DNA of 6,728 nucleotides from Hyphomicrobiales bacterium (GCA_025356765.1 JANXRO010000138.1:1-6728); one strand, 5' to 3'. Positions 1-5,895 are shown, numbered from the stretch's first letter. The notes: generated from the letters alone by a model not told the origin. Numbers and translations are program-made.

Positions 1-1275
1 TGGGCCGGATTTTATGCGGAAATTGTTTTAACTGCCACCGATGGTGCGGGCCATGCTGTTTCAACCCCAGCCATTCGCTTCAAAATGCCAGAGCGTGATT
101 TTTCAAAATCGCTGGCACAGGCGTTGGTTGAACAGCGCAAAAAATTAATTTTATCACCTGATGCAGTGCCTGATGTTTCAACAATCCTCACGTCATTGTT
201 GATTTATCCAACCGACATTAAAGGCCAAGAGGGTTTGTTGCTCAACTTGGTGAACATCAAAGCCCGCACGGTGGATGCTACCGGCACTGACGATGTTGTT
301 TCAGTCGTGCAAGATTTGTGGCCTTTGATTGTGCAGGTTGAAGACGGGCATTTGACTGATTTGCGCGCCGAGATTGAGGCCTTGAAGCAGCAGCTTGAAA
401 ACGCCTTACGCGATAAAGCGCCGCCTGAAAAAATTGATGAGTTGATGCGCAAAATGCGCGAGGCGATGAATAAATTAATGGACCAATTGGAAAAACAATC
501 AGCGGATGGAAGTCAAAAACCGCAGCAGGGCGGGAAAGGCATTTCGCCTGAAGATTTGCAAAAGATGATGGACAAGATTGAACAGCTTTCCAAAAATGGT
601 TCCAAAGATGCAGCGGCCCAAATGCTAGCTGAACTCAACAAACTTTTGCAAAGCCTAAAGCCCGGCCAAAGTGGCCAAGCCGAAAAAGGCGAAAAGGGCA
701 AGAGCGGCGATCAAGAACAAATGGATGCCCTTTCAGATTTGATGAACAAGCAGCAAAAGCTGATGGATGAAACCCAGCGCATGGGCCAAGATGGCAAGGG
801 ACAAGACGGCAAGGGCTTGGGCGACAAGCAACAAGGCTTGAAAGACCAGGCGGAAAAGCTGGGTCAGGGAATGGGCAATGGCCCCGGCGATGCCTTGGGT
901 GAAGCTGGCAAAAGCATGGGCGAAGCCCGTGGCGCATTGGAAGGTGGCGGCAAAGATGACGCCCTGGGCGCCCAAGGCGAGGCCATGAAAAAGTTGCAAG
1001 AAGGGGCTTCGAAACTGGCTGAAAAAATGGCGCAAAGTGGCCAAGATGGCGAAGATGGCCAAGCGGGCAATCGCCAAGACAACGATCCCTTGGGGCGGCC
1101 AAAATCGGGAGCAAGCAGGCCGGATTTCAGCAAGGGCAAAAATGCCGTGCCATCAGAATTGGCCATTCGCCGGGCGCGTGAGATTTTAGAAAAACTGCGT
1201 GAACGTTCCAATGAGCAAGGCTTGGATGATACCACCAAGGCCTATATCGATCGGTTGTTAAAAGGGCTTTATTAG
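1..1275 (+). CDS. DUF4175 / TIGR02302 family protein, 3' part
   Basis: The reading frame is open from base 1 to the TAG at 1273-1275, so the start lies upstream; the ATG at 85 is internal. About 424 C-terminal residues are visible. I recognise the family from three things: the segment after 'KMPERDFSKSLAQALVEQRKKL', a long Gln/Lys/Met/Gly-rich middle, and the ending 'RRAREILEKLRERSNEQG' followed by 'YIDRLLKGLY'. Family members are large alphaproteobacterial proteins (roughly 800 residues) with N-terminal membrane segments, which are missing here, and a long helical or low-complexity tail. The function is not established. Residues about 115-165 look coiled-coil forming ('LRAEIEALKQQLENALRDK'), and residues about 170-370 are low complexity with GQDG-type repeats. 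The gene converges on hpt with only 9 bases between stop codons and no clear hairpin terminator. The family call is firm; any envelope role is inference. Confidence 0.88.
   Translation, partial: WAGFYAEIVLTATDGAGHAVSTPAIRFKMPERDFSKSLAQALVEQRKKLILSPDAVPDVSTILTSLLIYPTDIKGQEGLLLNLVNIKARTVDATGTDDVVSVVQDLWPLIVQVEDGHLTDLRAEIEALKQQLENALRDKAPPEKIDELMRKMREAMNKLMDQLEKQSADGSQKPQQGGKGISPEDLQKMMDKIEQLSKNGSKDAAAQMLAELNKLLQSLKPGQSGQAEKGEKGKSGDQEQMDALSDLMNKQQKLMDETQRMGQDGKGQDGKGLGDKQQGLKDQAEKLGQGMGNGPGDALGEAGKSMGEARGALEGGGKDDALGAQGEAMKKLQEGASKLAEKMAQSGQDGEDGQAGNRQDNDPLGRPKSGASRPDFSKGKNAVPSELAIRRAREILEKLRERSNEQGLDDTTKAYIDRLLKGLY
661..1080 (+). repeat. Low-complexity Gly/Gln/Lys/Asp/Met-rich coding tract
   Basis: Inside the DUF4175 gene the coding sequence is dominated by Gly, Gln, Lys, Asp, Met and Ala. 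Short degenerate repeats occur, for example 'GQDGKGQDGKGLGDKQQGL' near residues 262-280 and 'SGQDGEDGQAG' near residues 346-356. The matching DNA word ggccaagatggc recurs around 783 and 1039. The composition keeps the complementary strand free of stops, which produces long spurious antisense frames. The tract is probably an extended, mobile or amphipathic-helical segment. Similar tracts are usual in this family. Confidence 0.7.
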
Positions 1276-1284
1276 GTCTGATCG

Positions 1285-1830
1285 CTATTTCACAACATGG
1301 CCAACAAAAGGCAGTTCACGGAACTGATGCGCCATGTCCATGCCGTAACCCACCACGAACAGATCAGGGCAATCAAAACCACAAAAGTCAGCTTTAATGC
1401 TGGCTGCAAGATGGCCGGGCTTGAACAGCAACACTGCTGATTTCACTGAACTGGCACCCCGTGCTGCGAGCAAGTCTTTGGCAAATGCCAAAGTGCGGCC
1501 CGACTCTAAAATATCATCCACCAACAACACATCGCGGTCTTTCACCATCGATTCAATATCGCGCAACACTTCCACTTGGCCCGATGAAGACGTGGCAGCG
1601 CGATAGGATGCCAGAATCATAAAATCAACTTCAGGCGAAAGGCCTGCATGATGCATGGCGCGAATAAGATCGGCCGCAAAAATGAAACTGCCTTTCAACA
1701 CCGGCACCACCAAAAGGCGCTTGGGTTTGGTTGAGGCAATTTCAGCAGCCAGGCTTGTCATGCGGGCGGCGATTTGATCTTGGGTGAAAAGAACATCAAT
1801 GCGATGTCCGTCAATTGTGATGCTGCTCAT
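1285..1830 (-). CDS. hpt: Hypoxanthine phosphoribosyltransferase
   Basis: This is a 181-residue cytoplasmic type I phosphoribosyltransferase, the normal length for bacterial Hpt. It transfers phosphoribose from PRPP to hypoxanthine (and usually guanine) to give IMP/GMP in purine salvage. Visible motifs in order are: 'VPVLKGSFIFAADLIRAM' (residues 42-59, pyrophosphate-binding loop with the Leu-Lys pair); 'VDFMILASYRAATSSSGQV' (68-86, flexible catalytic loop with the Ser-Tyr pair); the PRPP-binding signature 'VLLVDDILESGRT' (101-113, two adjacent acidic residues); and the base-binding C-terminus 'DLFVVGYGMDMAHQFRELPF' (156-175). The ATG at 1830-1828 overlaps the stop of the upstream zinc-ribbon gene as ATGA, so the two are probably co-transcribed and translationally coupled. 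No intact residue appears to be missing. Confidence 0.95.
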   Translation of the reverse strand: MSSITIDGHRIDVLFTQDQIAARMTSLAAEIASTKPKRLLVVPVLKGSFIFAADLIRAMHHAGLSPEVDFMILASYRAATSSSGQVEVLRDIESMVKDRDVLLVDDILESGRTLAFAKDLLAARGASSVKSAVLLFKPGHLAASIKADFCGFDCPDLFVVGYGMDMAHQFRELPFVGHVVK

Positions 1831-2537
1831 AAAGATGACTTTGAGCCGATTTCGTCTTGATGTGCAAAGCGAATTTGCAAGTTCTTTGCAAGTTCCGGTG
1901 GGGCGGCAACCCGTGTGGTGAAGCTTGTGGTTTCACCCGGGCGCAGGGGCCTTGAGGCAGTGTCCAACGTCCATTGATAAAGTTCCTGGCCTTGATCACT
2001 GTTCAACGCAAAGCGCAGCCAAGGAATTTTACGAATATCGTTGGTGGGGTTGCTGATCTCGCCTTTGATCATCAAAATCTGCTTGCCATCAACCTCGCGG
2101 TTTTGCTGTTCAATGTGGCTGATGTTCAAGCCATAGACGTTGATGTCGTAACCCAGTTTTTCATAGGCATTGATGGTGTAAGGTGCGGCAGAGACAATGG
2201 TTTCGGGCACAAATGCCGCCAGCAAAAACGGAAATGTTGCAAACAGGCCAAGCGAGGCCCAGCCGCCAATGCGCTTTAATCGTGCCTTGCGTTTCAGGGC
2301 AAAATTCTCTTGGGCGTTTTTGGCCGCTTCCACCAAGTGGCGCACATCCAAATCAGGCTCTTCAGAAGGGTCGTAAATTTTGGCCAAGGCACGGGAAGGC
2401 AGCTCTTCCAGATCAATCACCGGCATTTCTTTCCAGCGATGGCCACAAGACCTGCAAGATACGCTTAGCCCACGGCTATCCATAGGCTGTGAACCCAAAT
2501 CATAACGCGTGGTGCAAGACGGACAGCTGACAATCAT
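1827..2537 (-). CDS. MJ0042-type zinc-ribbon membrane protein with DUF3426-like domain
   Basis: This 236-residue protein starts with a compact zinc ribbon: Cys5-x2-Cys8 ('CPSC') and Cys28-x2-Cys31 ('CRSC'), followed by 'GHRW', as in the MJ0042 family. A basic stretch (residues 82-90, 'KRKARLKRI') leads into one hydrophobic segment at about 91-115 ('WASLGLFATFPFLLAAFV'). After this comes a soluble domain (about 130-225) with 'LMIKGEISNPTNDIRKIPW' and 'RPLRPGETTSFTTRV', resembling the DUF3426 or FxLYD type of beta-sandwich. The basic residues before the membrane segment suggest a cytoplasmic zinc ribbon and a periplasmic C-terminus. The cellular role is unknown, although relatives commonly sit next to ftsE in alphaproteobacteria. 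It is the first gene of a minus-strand pair with hpt and is divergent from ftsE. I see no good Shine-Dalgarno sequence before its ATG. Confidence 0.85.
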   Translation of the reverse strand: MIVSCPSCTTRYDLGSQPMDSRGLSVSCRSCGHRWKEMPVIDLEELPSRALAKIYDPSEEPDLDVRHLVEAAKNAQENFALKRKARLKRIGGWASLGLFATFPFLLAAFVPETIVSAAPYTINAYEKLGYDINVYGLNISHIEQQNREVDGKQILMIKGEISNPTNDIRKIPWLRFALNSDQGQELYQWTLDTASRPLRPGETTSFTTRVAAPPELAKNLQIRFAHQDEIGSKSSL

Positions 2538-2613
2538 GTTTAAAGGGTTATGCCTTGATTCGGTCTGGTTGCTGGTGTGGGTTCGATTTTAACAAGCCTA
2601 AGCGCAATCAGGG

Positions 2614-2628
2614 TTAATGGGTGGTTAA
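2614..2628. promoter_or_regulatory. Candidate CtrA box (TTAA-N7-TTAA)
   Basis: The plus strand shows TTAA at 2614-2617 and TTAA at 2625-2628 with exactly seven bases between. Read on the minus strand, each half-site is TTAACC, extending toward the TTAACCAT form of the CtrA recognition site. CtrA is the master cell-cycle response regulator of alphaproteobacteria and binds TTAA-N7-TTAA. The box lies just 5' of the ftsE ribosome binding site. For ftsE the position suggests repression or roadblock; for the divergent zinc-ribbon/hpt unit it could act as an activating site about 80 bases upstream. The direction of control is inference. Confidence 0.6.
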
Positions 2629-2633
2629 GAGGG
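2627..2633 (+). promoter_or_regulatory. Ribosome binding site that decides the ftsE start
   Basis: The purine-rich run aagaggg lies eight bases before an in-frame TTG at 2642. No comparable site precedes the in-frame GTG at 2621, which itself sits inside the CtrA-like box. This favours the TTG start for ftsE. Confidence 0.65.
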
Positions 2634-2641
2634 CACGTGGA

Positions 2642-3298
2642 TTGATTGAACTCAACGCAGTTGCATTGCGCTATGGCCAGGGAAGTGATGTTCTCAAAGA
2701 CGTCAGCTTCAAGATGGAAGCGGGTGATTTTCGCTTTTTGACCGGGGCATCGGGTGCAGGCAAATCAACGTTGCTGAGGCTGTTGTTTTTGGCCCTGCGG
2801 CCCAGCCGTGGGCAGGCGCTTATTTTTGGCGAAGATGTGTCGAACATCAGCACGCGCCAATTGCCTCTGATCAGGCGCAAGCTTGGCGTGGTGTTTCAAG
2901 ATTTTCGGTTGGTGGGCCATCTTTCAGTGTTTGATAATGTGGCCTTGCCGCTGCGTGTGGCAGGCCAACGCCCCGCTGATTATCAGCGCGATGTGATTGA
3001 TCTGTTGGATTGGGTCGGCTTAAAACAAAAAGCCAAGGAATTGCCCGAAACCTTATCGGGCGGTGAAAAACAACGTGTGGCCATTGCCCGGGCCGTTGTT
3101 TCAAAACCTGAAATTTTGCTGGCGGATGAACCCACCGGCAATGTAGACCCTGCCATGGCCAAGCGCTTGCTGCATTTGTTTTTAGAGCTTAACCGCCTTG
3201 GCACAACAGTGTTGCTTGCGACCCATGATGAACAGTTGATTGCCCAAACCAAAGGCAAAGTGTTGCGGCTTCAAAACGGAATTGTGAAAGATTTGTGA
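2642..3298 (+). CDS. ftsE: Cell division ATP-binding protein FtsE
   Basis: This is the cytoplasmic ABC ATPase that pairs with FtsX at the divisome and couples ATP hydrolysis to control of septal peptidoglycan hydrolysis. With the TTG start the protein has 218 residues, close to the family norm, and opens with '(M)IELNAVALRYG', as FtsE proteins usually do. A GTG at 2621 would add seven atypical residues. Motifs (TTG numbering) are: Walker A 'GASGAGKST' (35-43); Q-loop 'VFQDFRL' (84-90); ABC signature 'LSGGEKQR' (138-145); Walker B 'ILLADEPT' (158-165); and the switch His in 'ATHDEQ' (195). All catalytic residues are present, so it should be an active ATPase. Its stop TGA (3296-3298) shares one base with the ftsX ATG, indicating coupling. 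A CtrA-like box precedes it. Confidence 0.95.
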   Translation: MIELNAVALRYGQGSDVLKDVSFKMEAGDFRFLTGASGAGKSTLLRLLFLALRPSRGQALIFGEDVSNISTRQLPLIRRKLGVVFQDFRLVGHLSVFDNVALPLRVAGQRPADYQRDVIDLLDWVGLKQKAKELPETLSGGEKQRVAIARAVVSKPEILLADEPTGNVDPAMAKRLLHLFLELNRLGTTVLLATHDEQLIAQTKGKVLRLQNGIVKDL

Positions 3299-4194
3299 TG
3301 GCCAACACAATTCAAAAACCTGCCCCCATTTTTCCACCGCGCGCGGCCCCATTGGCATCGCTTACCGTTACCATGGCTGTGATGTGTTATCTGGCAAGCC
3401 TTGCCATTGGTGCTTTGATTTTGATCAACCACGCCGTTGATAATTGGACGCATGGCTTATCTCGCGAAGTAACAGTGCAATTGCGCCACATCTCTGATGT
3501 TGACCCGGCTGTGCAACTTCAACAGTCCATGCAGGTTTTATCATCCACTGCGGGCATTTTAAAAGCTGAGCCGCTTGACCGAAAAGCGAGTTTGAGTTTG
3601 CTGGAGCCGTGGCTTGGAAAAATCACGGGTGAAGATTTGCCCATTCCACAGCTTATTCGCGTGACGCTGGATGAAGCAGCACCACCTGATTTTGTGGCGC
3701 TGGAGAAAGCGCTAAATACGGCAGCGAAGGGCGTTAGCCTTGATACCCATCAGCGCTGGGAAACTGAGCTGACACGCGCAGCATCGCTTCTTTCGAATTT
3801 GGGTTGTGGCGTTTTAGCGTTGATCATTCTGGCCAGCGTGATGTTGGTGATTTTTGCAGCGCGAGCGGTCTTAGAAGCCAACCGACAGGTGGTGGGCGTG
3901 TTGGAATTGATCGGAGCCAAAAACAGTTTTATTGCGCGGCTGAATGATTGGCAGTTTCTAAAAACCGGCATTTTGGCCGGTTGTGTGGGTGCTGTTGTCG
4001 CCCTTTTAACATTCTATGCCTTAAGCGCCACGGGCGATTCATTTTCACAAGTGGGCCAAGCTTTGGTGTTTGCACCACAGGGCATTCAGTTTATCAATCT
4101 TGCGGCTTTTGTAGCAGTGCCTGTGGTGGCCACACTTCTTGCAGTTGTCACATCACGCCTCACGCTTAGCCATATGTTGGGGCAAAGCCGATGA
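3298..4194 (+). CDS. ftsX: Cell division protein FtsX (ABC permease)
   Basis: This is the inner-membrane partner of FtsE and has 298 residues. The ATG at 3298 overlaps the ftsE stop by one base; a GTG at 3295 is possible but gives only one extra residue. Four hydrophobic segments fit FtsX topology: about 21-44 ('VMCYLASLAIGALILI'), 165-188 ('GVLALIILASVMLVIFAA'), 222-244 ('GILAGCVGAVVALLTFYAL') and 266-286 ('INLAAFVAVPVVATLLAVV'). The extracytoplasmic domain lies between the first two (about 45-164), where FtsX proteins contact hydrolase activators. The cytoplasmic loop holds 'VVGVLELIGAKNSFIARL' (198-215), the family's coupling region. The 15-residue N-terminal tail is Pro-rich. The stop overlaps the plsC start by four bases. 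The call rests on domain layout plus the adjacent ftsE. Confidence 0.92.
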   Translation: MANTIQKPAPIFPPRAAPLASLTVTMAVMCYLASLAIGALILINHAVDNWTHGLSREVTVQLRHISDVDPAVQLQQSMQVLSSTAGILKAEPLDRKASLSLLEPWLGKITGEDLPIPQLIRVTLDEAAPPDFVALEKALNTAAKGVSLDTHQRWETELTRAASLLSNLGCGVLALIILASVMLVIFAARAVLEANRQVVGVLELIGAKNSFIARLNDWQFLKTGILAGCVGAVVALLTFYALSATGDSFSQVGQALVFAPQGIQFINLAAFVAVPVVATLLAVVTSRLTLSHMLGQSR

Positions 4195-4910
4195 TTGTTG
4201 CTCGGTCTATCATATTCAATGTTTTGTTTTATCTGGTGCTGGTGCTGTTTCTGCTGGTGGGATCACCCACGCTGCTGTTGCCGCGCATTTATTCCATTCG
4301 CGCGCTTCAACTTTGGGGCCGTGTTTCAATTTGGATGTTGCGTGTTATCTGCAACATCAAAATGGAAGTGCGTGGCCAAGAAAATTTGATAAATCAGCCG
4401 ATGATCGTTGCAGGCAAACATCAATCAGCGTGGGAAACCTTCGCTATTCCTCCACTGCTGAACGACCCGTGCATGGTGTTGAAGCGCGAATTATTTTACG
4501 TGCCGATTTATGGCTGGCCCTATGCCTATAAATTTAAAATGATTGGCGTTGATCGTTCGGGCGGATCAAAATCTTTGAAAGATTTAATTGCGCGAGGCCG
4601 CGAAGAAATTGCGTGCGGGCGCCAGATTGTGATCATGCCAGAGGGAACGCGCAAAGCGGTTGGTGCCCCGCCTGATTACAAGCCCGGCGCTGCGGCACTT
4701 TATATGGGGCTTAATGTGCCTTGCGTGCCCTTTGGTTTGAACGCCGGGCAATTTTGGCCACGGCGCAAATTCTTGCGCTATCCGGGAACAATTGTGATTG
4801 AATTTGGAGCGCCAATTCCCGCTGGACTGCCGCGCAAAGAATTTCAAAAAAAACTGCAAGACGCGGTTGAAAGCATAACTCAACGGCTGATTTCAGAAAA
4901 AAGTTCTTGA
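4191..4910 (+). CDS. plsC: 1-acyl-sn-glycerol-3-phosphate acyltransferase
   Basis: This 239-residue membrane acyltransferase makes phosphatidic acid by acylating lysophosphatidic acid at the sn-2 position. An N-terminal hydrophobic segment (about 5-31) anchors it. The acyltransferase blocks appear in order: block I 'AGKHQSAWETF' (74-84, catalytic His77, with Glu82 where HX4D enzymes have Asp); block II 'VPIYGWPYAYKFKMIGVDRS' (104-123); block III 'MPEGTRKA' (149-156); and block IV 'VPCVPFGLNAG' (176-186). An HX4E block is, as I recall, common in alphaproteobacterial PlsC, so I expect activity. The ATG is the fourth-last base of ftsX (ATGA overlap), with a gggg stretch at 4179-4182 as a weak ribosome site. 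The last codons overlap the first LexA-like box. A broader acyltransferase specificity cannot be excluded. Confidence 0.92.
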   Translation: MIVARSIIFNVLFYLVLVLFLLVGSPTLLLPRIYSIRALQLWGRVSIWMLRVICNIKMEVRGQENLINQPMIVAGKHQSAWETFAIPPLLNDPCMVLKRELFYVPIYGWPYAYKFKMIGVDRSGGSKSLKDLIARGREEIACGRQIVIMPEGTRKAVGAPPDYKPGAAALYMGLNVPCVPFGLNAGQFWPRRKFLRYPGTIVIEFGAPIPAGLPRKEFQKKLQDAVESITQRLISEKSS

Positions 4911-4917
4911 CTTGTTC
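4903..4917. promoter_or_regulatory. Candidate LexA (SOS) box 1, GTTC-N7-GTTC
   Basis: GTTC at 4903-4906 and GTTC at 4914-4917 have exactly seven bases between them. This direct repeat is the LexA operator of alphaproteobacteria (GTTC-N7-GTTC, or GAAC-N7-GAAC on the other strand). It covers the plsC stop codon and the TTGACT -35 element at 4907-4912. Confidence 0.72.
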
Positions 4918-4936
4918 TCAATTTATGTTCTATGTG
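4907..4936 (+). promoter_or_regulatory. Promoter for the 4944 gene (-35 TTGACT, weak -10)
   Basis: TTGACT (4907-4912) matches the -35 consensus in five of six positions. The -10 candidate TATGTG (4931-4936) lies 18 bases downstream and is weak. Transcription would begin near 4943, so the ATG at 4944 would be leaderless or nearly so. Both elements lie inside LexA-like boxes, a typical repressible arrangement. Confidence 0.55.
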
Positions 4937-4941
4937 TGTTC
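4927..4941. promoter_or_regulatory. Candidate LexA (SOS) box 2, GTTC-N7-GTTC
   Basis: GTTC at 4927-4930 and GTTC at 4938-4941 again have seven bases between them. This second box starts nine bases after the first and covers the -10 region. It lies two bases before the ATG at 4944. Two complete boxes on one promoter fit tight SOS repression. Confidence 0.75.
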
Positions 4942-4943
4942 TT

Positions 4944-5354
4944 ATGCACATTCATGGTTCACCCATCTCGTTTTCCGCCGCCTCTGAAACTCACGAGTTG
5001 CAAGAGCGCTTCTGGTATTGGCGCGGCGCATCTGGCCAAAACTATATTCATTCGGTTTATGAGCCTGAAAATTGCCCGCCCCTTCCCGGTGCGGTTTATG
5101 TGGGCGTGAAGCGTTCCGATGCGATGCGCATCGCCGTTGTTGTGGGCCGCTTTGCTCCCTTTTGGGAAAAGGCCATGCCTAGTTTCGAGACAGCTGATTT
5201 TCGCGATTGCGATGAAGTTCATGTGCATCTGTTGGCCAAAAGTGCCGGTGCGGCTGAAGCTGTATGTTTAGATTTGCTTTCGGCCTTGGGCGATGAATGG
5301 CCAGTGACTGGTTTGCAAGAAGAAAAGTCGGCTTACTGGAGTGTTGCCGCATAG
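4944..5354 (+). CDS. Unrecognised 136-residue protein, probably SOS-regulated
   Basis: I do not recognise a named family with certainty. The protein is soluble, without a signal peptide or membrane segment. Near its N-terminus it has an aromatic, probably conserved block, 'ERFWYWRGASGQNYIHSVYE' (residues 21-40), then 'CPPLPGAVYVGVKR' (44-57) and 'MRIAVVVGRFAPFWE' (61-75). A C-terminal helix-rich part follows, 'DEVHVHLLAKSAGAAEAVCL' (90-109). The pattern suggests a small alpha/beta fold. I prefer the ATG at 4944 because an in-frame ATG at 4932 sits inside the -10/LexA-box region; neither has a ribosome binding site. Two GTTC-N7-GTTC motifs overlap its promoter, so I infer LexA control and a possible role in the DNA-damage response. 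The GyrI-like gene follows after 52 bases and may be co-transcribed. Confidence 0.75.
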   Translation: MHIHGSPISFSAASETHELQERFWYWRGASGQNYIHSVYEPENCPPLPGAVYVGVKRSDAMRIAVVVGRFAPFWEKAMPSFETADFRDCDEVHVHLLAKSAGAAEAVCLDLLSALGDEWPVTGLQEEKSAYWSVAA

Positions 5355-5406
5355 GTTTTGAGCGATGAGCTTTGGCGGCACGAACAGAATCGGTTAAACC
5401 GTTTTC

Positions 5407-5874
5407 ATGTTACAATCCATCACACAACCCATCCGCGTCATAACAACGCCACCAATCATTCTGGCAGGCCGCAACGCCACCTATGCCATTGGGCCCCAAC
5501 CCGGCATGAAAGAACAATGGTCTTTGTTCATGCAAGATTTTGGCAAGATTGAAGGCCAAGTGGGGTTTAATGCCTTTGGCGTGTGCCATGCTTTTGATGG
5601 CAAAGGCCACATGGATTACATGGCAGCCGTTGAAGTGAAAGATGGCGGCCAAGTTCCCAATTATTTGCATGTGCTTAAAATTCCTCAACGCAAAACAGCG
5701 GTGTTTTTGCATCAAGGCCCACTGGAAAAAATTTCTGAAACTTGGGGCATGATTTTTAGTACGTGGACGGCTCAGGCAAAATTGGATGTGGCCCATGGCC
5801 CACAGTTTGAAGTTTATGGCGAGGCTTTCAACGCCGGCCGCGAAGAAATTGAAATTTTTATTCCAGTGAAATAA
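5407..5874 (+). CDS. GyrI-like / Cass2-type effector-binding domain protein
   Basis: This 155-residue stand-alone effector-binding protein belongs to the superfamily that includes E. coli GyrI (SbmC), the Rob and BmrR ligand domains and integron Cass2. Such domains bind small, often cationic or aromatic ligands in a cleft between two SHS2-like repeats. Family marks are the first strand 'IRVITTPPIILAGR' (9-22); 'GVCHAFDGKGHMDYMAAVEV' (58-77); 'VLKIPQRKTAVFLHQGPLEK' (89-108), followed by 'TWGMIFSTW'; and the closing 'FEVYGEAF' with 'EIEIFIPVK' (134-155). There is no DNA-binding domain, so it is not itself a regulator of AraC or MerR type. The ATG has no clear ribosome binding site. Its stop is followed at once by an inverted repeat. 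Whether it shares the LexA-controlled transcript is inference. Confidence 0.85.
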   Translation: MLQSITQPIRVITTPPIILAGRNATYAIGPQPGMKEQWSLFMQDFGKIEGQVGFNAFGVCHAFDGKGHMDYMAAVEVKDGGQVPNYLHVLKIPQRKTAVFLHQGPLEKISETWGMIFSTWTAQAKLDVAHGPQFEVYGEAFNAGREEIEIFIPVK

Positions 5875-5895
5875 TCATTCCATTTCTTGGAATGA
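5875..5895. promoter_or_regulatory. Perfect inverted repeat, candidate RpiR operator
   Basis: The arms tcattcca (5875-5882) and tggaatga (5888-5895) are perfect reverse complements around a five-base spacer. The repeat begins right after the stop of the GyrI-like gene. It overlaps the -35 element of the promoter for the RpiR-type gene. There is no T-run after it, so an intrinsic terminator is less likely than an operator, although the hairpin could still protect or end the upstream mRNA. Confidence 0.55.

Larger units (their letters stand above)
2538..2641. other. Divergent intergenic region between zinc-ribbon gene and ftsE
   Basis: About 104 bases separate the two divergent starts. The region holds a TTAA-N7-TTAA motif (2614-2628), a ribosome binding site for ftsE (2627-2633) and a single GANTC site (gattc, 2557-2561), the target of the CcrM methylase. 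I could not find a convincing sigma-70 -35/-10 pair for either direction. The best minus-strand idea is the TTAACC half-site acting as -35, with an AT-rich TTAAAAT-like element read on the minus strand over 2586-2592. Confidence 0.5.

Noticed and set aside
635..1114. Long antisense frames (159, 124 and 114 residues) opposite the DUF4175 gene
   Set aside because: They arise from the skewed low-complexity composition of the coding strand, have no family features and lack ribosome binding sites.
1273..1300. Terminator between the convergent DUF4175 and hpt genes
   Set aside because: Stops are only nine bases apart and I see no GC-rich hairpin followed by a T-run on either strand.
4932..4943. 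ATG at 4932 as start of the SOS-like gene
   Set aside because: It lies within the -10 element and the second LexA-like box, so it would be at or upstream of the expected transcription start.
5382..5396. GAAC-N7-GTTA before the GyrI-like gene as a third LexA box
   Set aside because: The second half-site is GTTA, not GTTC or GAAC, so it is only a partial match.
5391..5401. Short palindrome cggttaaaccg before the GyrI-like gene
   Set aside because: A hairpin would have at most four base pairs around a three-base loop. It ends close to the start codon, so it is too weak to call a terminator or operator.
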